A model generated the notes under the pieces. That model searched no databases. It was not told where the DNA came from and worked only from the letters and a program-made list of their open reading frames with translations. From positions 24,877,274 through 24,941,273 of the forward strand of contig OZ022257.1 of assembly GCA_963978905.1 (NCBI GenBank): a stretch of 64,000 bases of DNA, in the 5' to 3' direction. Made by a program: the position numbers and the translations under genes. Source of the DNA: Trichostrongylus colubriformis (Eukaryota > Nematoda > Chromadorea > Rhabditida > Trichostrongylidae). Numbering within the stretch: position 1 is the first letter of the stretch; every line of letters starts with the position of its first letter. This document shows positions 1-10,550 of the stretch, piece after piece.

Positions 1-349
1 CGTCTACACTCGTAAGGCGCTTTTTTCTCACGCTTATGCGCATGATACACTTTTCATTACTTGAGCATCTCCCCTTAGGGAGCCTTTTGTCATTTTCCTT
101 GTTGAATTTGTGTATTAAATAGTTTCGATACAAAGGCCTCCTGTCTAGATGATAACTACATATTTCTGACAGCCGTGTTTGTTTTATGCCGGAAAAAAGC
201 CTGAGCGCGGAGGAAGGGCTGCAAGGCGTACAATGTTGCGGATTGGTGTATTGCCTTCACTTGCACCGGTTACTCCTAACAGCATGCCAAAATAATTTTC
301 TGTTGAATGCGACGGTGCGACGGTCGTAGGGGTGATATCTAGTACGGGA

Positions 350-720
350 GCGCGTGTTGGCCCACTACAATGGACTACGGAGGCAGTTGCACTTTACAAA
401 CATGAGGATCCTCGGGTGGGCGTGCAGCTGGACACAGCTCGACAGGGTCAGCAGTGAGGACGTAAGAGCATAAGAGCGGCCATGAAGAGGGCTCCTGTCC
501 AGCTGAAGGTGAGAAATTAGGGGCTACGCTGGTAGGGGCACGTGTTCAAAAGGATAGATGATCAATCAATAAGAACCGCTCTATGTAGAGTTCGATGCCT
601 CGGGCCTCAGAGACCACGGAGAGGCTCTAGAGGAGAGATGGAAGGATGTCATCGAGAACGACTTCAGCGATCCTCGGTCATGAACAACTGGTCATTTATG
701 ACGGCAAATGAGCAGCCTGG
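350..720 (+). pseudogene. RTE-type LINE, C-terminal remnant of ORF2
   Basis: Conceptual translation in shifting frames gives the usual tail of RTE-clade reverse transcriptase ORFs: ECWPTT-like residues near 355, then MRILGWAC..W..LDRV..EDVRA (402-472), AMKRAPVQLK (480-510), LRW.GHV.KR (about 520-550) and finally RWKDVIE near 630-655. Stops interrupt the frame (TAA after the EDVRA block, TAG inside the LRW block) and it shifts at least once. I infer a long-dead 3' fragment of a non-LTR retrotransposon. Upstream RT motifs are not visible because the window begins here or the copy is 5'-truncated. Confidence 0.6.
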
Positions 721-2725
721 AGAGGATGGGGGAATAAAGCTAAAGAAAACAAGCAGAAGAGTGACAAGTATGACCCATTCGTTATTTCCACTGGCAGGGA
801 TGCGAAAATGGATTGCACAACCCATTTTATAAGAATTTCTCAGCAGAAATCTTGCAGGAACGATATGAATCATGGCACAGTCAACAGTATTTTAAATGAA
901 TTACGAAGTTTGACCATGAAAAAAAAAACACTAAAAGTTTAAAGAGAATGGGGTAGGAGCTCTAGGATTGTAGCCTTATCAGCTTAAGATCGCAGGTTAT
1001 CAAATTCGAAGAGTATTTCCGCAATGGGTACTCCTGCACCACAGCCGACTCATAAAAGTAATCAGAGCTTACATATGTCGGCTGGACCCCGCTGGTGATC
1101 ACAGCGCGGCTGACGTCAAATTTCTTGTCTCTGCGACCTCAAGACTCTTCAATTTTGCGATGCCGCACTTTCCAAAACTTCATGACCGTGGAAATCTGCC
1201 ATACAGCTACTTTCCTTGCGAATGGCGAAGTCACATGAGCAGGTGTCCGGTCTACTTTGCAGAAGATTCCTCAATCTAGCACGCATTCATGGAACCGTCT
1301 TCAACCTATGTCGAGCGCATGGCCCATCTCCCTGAAGAGGATCGCTCAGCTATTTTCCTTCTATTTTACTCGCCGTGTAATCACATCAGCTCTGTTATTT
1401 TGCCTTGTTGCGGCATTGCTACCGTTCAGCAACATAAAATTATGTGAGGCATGCCCATTACGACCACGCAGTTTGCCAGACGAAGCCTTGCAAGTTGACG
1501 CCATCAGGCGCTCAGAACCCCTTCGGTGTTTATAGTGTCTGAGCTGCAAACCGATCCCTGTAGTTCTCTTCGAGCTAATGAGATGAGAGGGAGGGTTCTC
1601 CAGCAGCTTTCCAGAGAAACAGTCCTCCGTGCTTTCATTGGAGTTCTGATGTCCAATATGAATTCTGTAAGGGAACTCATTGTCAAATCTAGCCGTTGGA
1701 ATTGCTTTATGACCTCACATGAGCATTGTTATAATGATTTTGACCGACCGTTTTTGCTGAAATTTGTTGTTGCCTGAGCGTTGCTCAACCGACGTTGACC
1801 ATCTCAACCGGCTCCATAACGGCTTTAATACTGTTGTATTTATCTACTTCTGTTTATACATATTCAGATATACATACGTACCAAATCTGAACTATGTATA
1901 TGTCTATGGAAGCCCTTTTTTATTCCGTACTATATTATATACGAATTTCCTTTGAGCTTGTTCAAGCTTATTTTCCTTCCTCATTCAGAGAAGCTGAACT
2001 GCGCTATCTTTAGATGAAATAACTCGGCAGATGGAATACCCGTGAAAATTGATGTTCTGATAGAAAGTGACCGCCCTCTACTGCTAACCAGTACTGAAGC
2101 AGCACGTTTGTAATGAAGTTGCTGCGAGAACAGTGCAGGTCGTGCTAACAGTAAAGATTGGTGAATGGGATCAGACCAAAATTTTCTTCACACGCAGGTC
2201 TGTCCTGCTTTCTGGAGAAAGTAGGTTTTCCTGTACTTCAACCTTGATAAATACAGCCACCCAAATTCATACACCTGCAGTGTCGAGACGACTCCGCTCA
2301 AGGGCACATCTCGCGATGATCAGAGTAGGTCGACTTCCATTTGTAGGTAGGCAGAGGCCATTCTGTGACTGGGAGAGCTGAGCGAAACGGCACGGCCATT
2401 GTCGATTCGGGTAAACAGATAGTCTCCTCACGAAGAACTGGGTTTCCGAGGTAGAGCAAAACTCGCAGCTCCCGTGTCCATCATCAAGTTGAAGGCACAG
2501 GTAATTTTCATGGGTCATCGCGCTTAGTGATGTCAGGGGGTTGAAGAATAAATGAGTAAAACGCTAGATGTATGGTCTTCCTGGGTTTAACCCGGACGAG
2601 ATTACACCCTTTATAGGCACATAGAAGGGAGGAGACACAGATGGATGTCATTGATGAATGGGCGCGGGGTAGGCGGTATGACCGCTCTCCATTACAGGCG
2701 TTCGGAAGAACTGGGGTCCGGTTGG
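721..2725. other. No supported gene
   Basis: Only short overlapping open frames on both strands, none recognisable. A stretch at about 1158-1440 (+) reads as two abutting open segments (MPHFPKLHD..., then ...YVERMAHLPEEDRS...) separated by a stop. It may be decayed coding DNA, but I cannot assign it. Confidence 0.5.
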
Positions 2726-2963
2726 TGTGTGCAGATATGACAGCGAATGGCGTGGCCGCTCGCGGCTAGCGGCGCGGCGGATGCGAGTGCCAGTGGCAGG
2801 GCATGGCAGCCTTCAAGCGAGGCAGTGTGGCATGAGTGGAAACGCAGACGTGACGCAGTGAGCGCAGACGCGCCGACTCCCAAGGACAATCGATACGGCG
2901 AGTCGTACTGGTGGCGTCGCGAGTGAAACGCCGCGAAGCGATTCGCTGTCATATCTGCACACA
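2726..2963. repeat. GC-rich foldback element
   Basis: The 23 bases at 2726-2748 recur as a perfect inverted copy at 2941-2963, enclosing about 190 bp that is clearly more GC-rich than its AT-rich surroundings. This is the architecture of a small non-autonomous inverted-repeat element. No target duplication was confirmed and no second copy was seen in the window. Confidence 0.6.
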
Positions 2964-5934
2964 CCCGACTCTGGTGACACCGATCTCCCGCGCCCGAAAA
3001 CCTGTGACATCCAGTTGTGTTTTCCTTCGGGGAGAGTGAAATACCTTTGAGTAGACACTAGAACAAGACATTTCACTTAATGGTATCACTCGAAATACGA
3101 CGATATTATCTTCCCCTCTCGAAGCCTTGCCTTTACCAGATTTGGTCCATCTTATCTTATCGATAGAAGCATGCCCCTCGCTAGCCTAATCGATGGCGGT
3201 AGTAGGACACCTTGAGACGGTGAAGGTTACTCCTACACGAAACTAGGTTAATTGAAAGGTGCCCGTATTTATGCAGAAATCTCTCATTTCATTTTCGCTG
3301 TAACTTTTCGCGCGTAATTTGTCTGACATTGAGTTCCATAAAGCCACTAGGCTCCAAAGCATTTATATTTTGCATTCTGAATAAAAGAGCAGATAGGCCG
3401 GGTTTGGGGAGAAAACTAAACGCTTGGCTAATTGAGAACCGGTTTTACTCCATCGCTTTCTGGCAAGAACTGCCCTGCTAATAGTTTGGCTCTTTTCGTT
3501 CTTTCATTTATGTTTCCAATCCCCTACAGTCTGCTAAGTAATGCTCTTCTTTCGTAAGTTCGGGATGCTACGATATGATGGATGCCATAACCTAACTCAT
3601 TACTAGCAAGCTTTAAAGACACCAATTAATAACAGCGGAAACATTATTTTTACGTAAGCAAAAAAAATAATAAAACCTCCTTCCTCCACTGAGGCTTGGG
3701 CAAAAGTATGCGCCTGAATGTGCAGATTGATCCCTCAAGGATCTCTCCAGGGTGCTCAGAAAAGCAACTTTTTAATAGATGCCCCCCACCCCACTGCGAT
3801 AGCACCACAGCGGAGTCCAGTGATACCAAATGTTAGCGGCTGTACAAAGGTAAAAGTGGACGTGAAATCTGCATGTATAGCTGAACTCATTATGTTAAAT
3901 TATAATAGGGGGATCTTCCATTCAGCAGCCGATATCAGCTATGAAATACTTAGTATTAACTTATTATTGGTTGTAGTATACGATCCTGGCATCCTGAACT
4001 CATCTCGAACCTAGTACCTACCTATGGTCATGTCGGTTATTCTTTGATCAGGTGATTGCCAGACAAAGCCGCTAATTGAATAATTTCAATAAGTAGGCTG
4101 TCACGTTTCAGAGTAAACTAATGAACAATTATTATCCAATATCTACTATTGAATTCATATCCGTTCATACACTTTTGAAAAGGCTTTATATACTCTCAAA
4201 TGCATTTAACTCAAACCCTTTAGGAGCCAATGCTGAACGCTTTATCTTAAAATGTATAATGTTTCCTTCCCTTACACTTTCAAAAACAGCTGTACGGTCA
4301 TAATTTCACAGGCGTCTGGATCCACTATTCGCAGCTCAGCGCTGCCATGGGTGACCTACAGAAGCTGTCGCTAAGATCGAAAAGGTACAAATCAAGTCAT
4401 AGCCTAGAGGATGACGGGGGGGGATAATAGTTCACTCTTATACATTTTTTGACATATGAATAATAATGATTTTTTTTACATCTTTTGCCCTTCCACAGCT
4501 TACTCTTGGTTTGAAAGCACGTAGGCGAAGACGAAAATGAAGGAAGGGCATGATCCTGGAAAATGGCGGATCTTACCAGGTACCATCGCGCATATGATGT
4601 GTGTCATCATTGCAGATGGAGGCTTCACAAAAAACTCGGACTCTTGGAACATATAGTCACAATGCTCTCCCTCATATATTCCCAGATGCACAAGGATCAG
4701 CCATTATCCTTAGTCCGATCTCAGAACAACAGTACTCCTCCACGATTCAGATGAGGAACTATAGGATTAAGCACCCGAAGAACAAGCAAAGTAGGACTGA
4801 CGACACCCATCTTTTGATCACAGGAAACGCTTTTCCTTGCGCGTCCTCACATTTGGATTCATCGTGATGGAAAGCGCTGTTTGTAGGGCCGCTACTGATC
4901 ATTCACAATGTTCTCGTACATACTACATAGATCACGTTTATCCCTGCGCGGAAAAAATGTTTCAGTGTCCAAAGGTCGCTTCTAATAGTTCTTATCCAGC
5001 AAAGAATTGTCAATCGATTGTTTCAAAGCTATGCCCATGCCGTAGACAAGGGAGCTCATATTAAAGGGAACTGAAAAATCCAAACGATGGTCTTTTCTAC
5101 TGGGATAGTGAAGTATGAACACGAAGTGATCGTATACGCGACACAGCTCGAGAATGAGTGGCGAGGGCATCAGAGCCGTCTCACACTGAAAAATCTAGCA
5201 ACATATTAAAAAGCGTCCTAGCTATTGTCACTGCTATGGATGCCCTTTCTCACAGTCTATCGTATTTCTATCGTGGTCTTTGTGTCTACTTTTTCGACCA
5301 AACGCATGCCACCTCTTATCGCATTACCTCACCCCAGTCGAGGACTAGTAAGCGATTGCTAAATTTCACACTAACTCGCAGTTTCAACATTTCGACGGTT
5401 CCTAATCCTTTTCTAGCTCTGATGGCCCGCCAAAATCCCCTACCCACCTAGGAAATCATAGAACGTGTTTGTGAAGGAGAAGTTAATAAACTCGTAAAGT
5501 GTCCAATGAAATTCTAACTGCTGTTAATGTCGAAGGTCTCGTCTCCTTGGAGTGGTATGCCTTCGTTCCCAGTCCATCTTTTATTGAATCCATTGAGGTA
5601 TATACATATAGCTCATAACACATGAATCCAAGGGTGAGAAAGCAAGGGTACAAAGGTCCGATTCTTTGGAGGTTGAATTTCGAACTGCTTCAAAAAACTG
5701 CATTTGTTCTTCTGCTTAAAGATCGACAGCGGGCGTCTTGCTCCTTCGTTAGAAGTCGAATAATTATATTCAGCGGCACTTAGTTGAACTATGCTACTTC
5801 ACTTCAGTCACCTTATCTTATTGAATCAAAAAGTGATAGAGTTTACGTCAGTCTTTTCAGTGATATCTCGCTGCTTTGGTGATTGAGAGGTGAAGGAATT
5901 TTAAAATATTCTATATCCAATGATAGGATTCCCA
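2964..5934. other. No supported gene
   Basis: AT-rich DNA without recognisable coding. Open frames at 4601-4867 and 4837-5064 (+) overlap; the first contains an in-frame ATG right after TTGCAG (4612-4617), which resembles a splice acceptor. No donor, homology or downstream exon supports a gene. Confidence 0.45.
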
Positions 5935-6125
5935 AATTACAGCTTATTTCCACAAATCAGGAGTAGCGGAATTTTCAGCACCTCTCTCATCCTTCTCAGA
6001 TTCTGATTGCTGGAAATAATCTCTAAAGGAGAATTACAGCTTATTTCCACAAATCAGGAGTAGCGGAATTTTCAGCACCTCTCTGATCCTTCTCAGATTC
6101 TGATTGCTGGAAATAATCTCTAAAG
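5935..6125. repeat. Tandem duplication, two 94-bp copies
   Basis: The segments 5935-6028 and 6032-6125 are the same apart from one C/G difference (in CTCTCATCC versus CTCTGATCC), with a 97-bp period. Such identity in non-coding DNA implies a recent duplication. No coding potential was seen. Confidence 0.95.
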
Positions 6126-8777
6126 TATCCTGATCTACATTATAAATGCAATTTAAATGGTATTGCCCCACATAAAAAATGAAAAGTGCACGAGCTATCC
6201 TTGGTTAGTAACGTTCATATTCCAATCGGATGAGATTTTGACGTAGCCTTAGTTCAAATAGTGTAACCCCTCCTTTTTGCATGTGGAAGGTTTCACTAAG
6301 TTAGCAGCCTTCATGAGCCTTCTCAAGCAAGCGGTTCCAATTCTTTAACGTCTTCGTAGCTTGCTGCATTGGACGGAAAGTCGACCTCCACGCCAACCAC
6401 GGTGACAGTTTCGGAATGATTCCTCAAACGTACTGTAATCTTAATTCACCATCCCGTCGAATGCCCTAATGAGCCGGAATTGATTCGAAAGCCTCTCAGC
6501 TTTCATAATTATTGTCCATTTTCAGGACGTGAATAAAATAGGATGCTAAATTCGCTTCGATTGCCGGTCTAATACAACTGGTTAATAATCTTCTAGAAAC
6601 TCATGAATGATGCCCCTCGTTTCCACGACCCGTTCCATTTTGGGGCCAACGGCAGAAAGGGGGTCTTATTTTTCGTTTGTGGACCGTTCGATCCAAATCT
6701 TCCTTCCCATTCGTATTATACTACTGAGCGCCTCCACTTTCACACTTAACAATCTTTTCATATTTGGCCGGAAGCGCCCATAGCTTTGTCTCTGTGTAGA
6801 CGTGAAGAAATGAAACCGCATGTAACTGAGTTAGTCTGAAGTGATTTCAGTGTGGAAATCACGTCATTTTCTGACGCCTTTTGAGGCTGGTCATGACCCC
6901 TACAGAAATGCTCTTTGTTGTCTTTGCCATACCCTTGTCGAAATAATGGTGCATTATATTAGTCAAAGACTCTTTTGAATTCATTCGTGTTGAATCGGTG
7001 TTTGCACCGGCAGCTCTTTCACAGGCTCCACGGCTGCTTGTATGGGTATTCCACCGTTTTGCCATTCCTACTTACAGCTTAGAATATCAAGCGGAATCAA
7101 ATTCTTAGGAAACTGAATTCCTCATCCGTCGTACGTTGTAGCAATACTGTATGTATGATTTATACAGTTGAGCATTCATTATTTCACAGTTGTATGCATT
7201 TTATTAGTCATTATCGCTTAGAACGCTAGCAATCGATTCAATATATTTACAATTCCTCTTTTTTATGTTCTTATCACTTCACAACTCAACTGCCACTCTC
7301 ATAGAACAGAAATATCATTGCCTTCGAGACGATGTCTTTTCATATCGGAACAGTCCTCCGTTTGCCACACTTATCTTCAACTTCGTATTATTTCAATAAT
7401 AACTTTGCAAGACATCAGATTCAATGATTTTTCAGGCTTTTGGGGAAATTTCGAGTGATTTTTAATCTTCTCATCTACTTCTTTTACATTAGGCACTTCT
7501 TGAAATCATTTCATTGATAATCTTTGTATCTAATTATTTATATAGTGGGTACTGAAAAAGGGTCGCTTTTCGCCTCCACTTCAATACTAAATATATTGGT
7601 CGAACTTTAGCAAATTCTCACGATGTTTTATCCATCCACAAATTCGGGAAACACATCACACTTGCAACACGAACAGAAACACTCAGCCGATCATACGGGG
7701 TGTGGCAAATGTTTTGACAGCATGACTGGAGCTTTCCATATCAAGAGTAAAGGTATCCACATGAGTCTCAGTGGCATAGTGATCAACGAACAACTTCAAC
7801 TACCATATCACAATATGTAACCAGAATTCGATAGGATCGCCTCCGGCCGAGGCACAACGAAGTAGAGAGCGAAGAGAAGCATTTGCCGTGAGACACAGGC
7901 GATCCCCGCAAAATCCTTCCATGATCTGGTGTATAAAGCCCAATGAGCAGCGATTGGATATCGAGAAGTAGCCAGGCTTTGCGCTTCCAGACGCCCTGAA
8001 CGCAGTTCGAGCAGCCTGGAGGGGCCTTGCTCTGAGACGGCACAGCGGAATACCAAAATTCCGCAACTCCAACGATATTGGAGTCAAAACTAATCAACTG
8101 AACGAACTCGGCGATGTCATCAAGACACACGCACACCCGCAGTTAATACCTCACTTCGGACCCATCTTGAATGACTCCCAGCAGGAAGCGGCCCGGACAA
8201 AAGCTCTTGATTGCGGTTTCAGAACAGCCTTCATAAATTCATCTCGGCCCCGCACTGGCCACTGAATTGCATGAACCTTAACTTGCACTACATCCTATTT
8301 GAATTATCTTGGAGGGTAAAGCCTGCACTACTCGCAAGGCGGTCACCTGCGCTCGGCAACATACACTTTCCCCCACAATGTTCGCCTGTGTGCATGAGAT
8401 GCTGGGGATCTTGCATTTTTAGGGAGACATTATGAAATGCCAGTTGATCACTTATACTTTGAGCAAAATTGGTTTAGGTACCTCCATTTTAGTTGGAATG
8501 ATAATGTTTTATGGAGCGGGCAATAATTTGCCGCATCGCTATCTCTTTGTTTTATGCAATGAAGTGTCGCCACGGTTTTTTGAGAGTTTTAATTTCAAAT
8601 AATGAATATTAATGGAAGAGAGATGTTCACGGGAGAGGGGTGTTGTAAGAAGGAGTTAGTTCGGCTCCCGTTTCACACGAGGAGATATTACGTTATATGT
8701 TTTTTGAGTAATTCGGTCATATGCAACATATATGTTCATATGTTCAGTGAATGAGTAAAATTCCAGAAAACAGATTA
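6126..8777. other. No confirmed gene; possible decayed coding stretch at 7850-8270
   Basis: Mostly AT-rich with no recognisable content. One + frame from about 7850 to 8265 is open except for a single TAG near 7970. The second half reads GIPKFRNSNDIG..., then QLIPHFGPILND and SQQEAARTKALDCG, with protein-like composition. The opposite strand carries overlapping 82-117-codon frames. It could be a retro-pseudogene or a transposon fragment; I do not recognise the family. Confidence 0.3.
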
Positions 8778-8905
8778 TTACAAGTATGCTGAGTTACGGA
8801 CAGAATTTCTGGTATCGGACGAGACTCGAACCCGCTAAGCATGGAATGCGGGTTCGAGTCCCGTCCGAAACCGATACTTTTGTCCATAATTCAGCATACT
8901 TGTAA
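8778..8905. repeat. tRNA-like foldback (palindromic SINE relic)
   Basis: Two imperfect arms of 58 bp (8778-8835 and 8848-8905) surround a 12-nt loop. The right arm contains a T-arm-like segment, GCGGG-TTCGAGT-CCCGT, whose stem pairs as in a tRNA; the left arm holds its mirror image. Both outer halves share AAGTAYGCTGAGTTAYGG with the tRNA-like element at 30605-30722. I infer a head-to-head dimer of the 3' half of a tRNA-derived SINE. The open frame on the minus strand here (start 9072) merely translates the T-arm. Confidence 0.7.
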
Positions 8906-9483
8906 CAACTTTCGAATCTGCATCGGAAATCAGCAGCTATCAAAATCAAAACTATCAGCAAACAGAATTTCAAGATAAAAAAAGAGAAGAAAAGAAGCCT
9001 CAAAACAACTCTTTTCTGCAAACGAGGGATTTGAAGAAACCCAACTGAGCTGATCAACAACCATAGGATCATGTGCCTCCTCTCCCATAGAAGTTCCTAA
9101 GAACTTGCAGCAAACTTCAGAAAAATGTCAAGCGATCTTAGGAACCTTTCTGAAACCCTGTCACAAGCACTACCTCCAGCCTATCATAACACTTTTAATA
9201 TTGAAATATTGGTTATCTTCAATCCCTTACTGATACTCACAGCTACATAGAAAAACATAGAAGCAGCTACATAGAAAAACTTTTGAATCTCATTTGCTCA
9301 TCCCTTCCATCCTTACTGATAGTTTCGGAGAGCTCTGCTATTTAAATTGTAGTTCCCTATTACTATAGATGGAAAACTTTGATACATGAAAAAAAAAGCT
9401 GACGACTATTTATATGCACCACGCTAGCACATTTTTATAGTCCATATAAATCAACCCTAAAAATTGGAAGAATTGGAAGAATA

Positions 9484-9616
9484 CAGTTCAGCTCCCGAAG
9501 GTTGGCAGGGCGTGGCCTACAGACTTGGGTGAGAGTGTGTGGCGGGGTGAGAGAGATCGATACACGTTCATCCAAGTTCGTAGGGCTCGCCCTGCCAGCC
9601 CTAGGGGAATGGTCTG
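9484..9616 (+). repeat. 133-bp MITE, copy 1 (TA-flanked)
   Basis: It begins CAGTTCAG and ends TGGTCTG, flanked by TA on both sides. The inner part is itself a large imperfect palindrome (GGCAGGGCGTGGCCTACAGA near the left end against the GTAGGGCTCGCCCTGCC block on the right). The same element recurs at 11675-11807 and, inverted, at 13211-13374. TA duplications and short TIRs fit a Tc1/mariner-mobilised non-autonomous element. Confidence 0.85.
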
Positions 9617-9750
9617 TACTTTAAAAATTGAACATATGGCCACTTCTTTGATTCATACAGATCCCTGTGTCTAACAAATGAAACAAAAACTGAGTGCGTG
9701 AACTATTTCTTCATCACCCCTTTTTACTCTGCGGCGGTGTCGATGACAGG

Positions 9751-9770
9751 GCGGTCTCCGCGGAGACCGC
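9751..9770. repeat. Perfect 20-bp GC-rich palindrome
   Basis: GCGGTCTCCGCGGAGACCGC is perfectly self-complementary, centred on a CCGCGG. No function is evident; cruciform potential only. Confidence 0.9.
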
Positions 9771-10540
9771 AGAGCTGACGCATCCACGCCCTACCGTCTG
9801 CACCACAGAGTATGAAAGTGGCCCGTGACCTAATCTGTCTCCCTGAGATTTCTTGATTTCAATATTTGCTGTCGACTATATCAAGCTTTCTCGTATATTT
9901 ATACCTTGTATTTTTTACATTCATCTGGGTAAGCTTTTCACCCTCCTCGGAAATTTGAATAGGGCAATACTCGCCAATTTCAGTAACATTCGCTAAACTT
10001 CCCCCTATTGCCCAAGGAAGCGCTATCGGGCGCACGGTTACACGCTGTGCAGAGCCACCACATCCACACCTACACTTTTCCTCGCCATGATTTAATTGCC
10101 TGATCATTCCATGTTACTGCTCCCTTACGCTATGGGCATGCGAAGCGCTCACCAAATTCAGCTTGAAGCTGCCACCTTGCCTTAGAGCTTCAAGGCCGTG
10201 CCTGCAGAGACGCTCCTCGGCTCTGGAGGATTCGAAGGGTTCTCAAGGGATGCTGCATTGCTGAGAACTGGAAGGGCCCAATCTGAGTGGGGAGGGAGAA
10301 AAGGGTTGATGCGTGGTGGATTGTGATAAAAACAACAAAAACAATAAAAATTTATTATTTCACTCTTAAAGGTATGTACTGTGGAAGCAGAAAAAGGAGT
10401 TTGTACTACATAATCTCCACTGTCTAACAGTGTCGCTATTCCCTTTCACCACCATTATCAACTTCCGATAAATCGCTCTCATCTATTTTTGTATAGTTTG
10501 CAGTTCTTTTGTTGGAACTTCTGCTGTTGACCATTATGTA

Positions 10541-10550
10541 TTTTAGCGTC
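10541..10550 (+). promoter_or_regulatory. Probable splice or spliced-leader acceptor before a start codon
   Basis: TTTTAG at 10541-10546 is followed by CGTC and then the ATG at 10551. In nematodes an acceptor a few bases upstream of the initiator is typical of spliced-leader trans-splicing. It could instead be a cis acceptor if a further upstream exon exists. A second ATG at 10536 lies upstream of the acceptor and would be removed. Confidence 0.45.
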
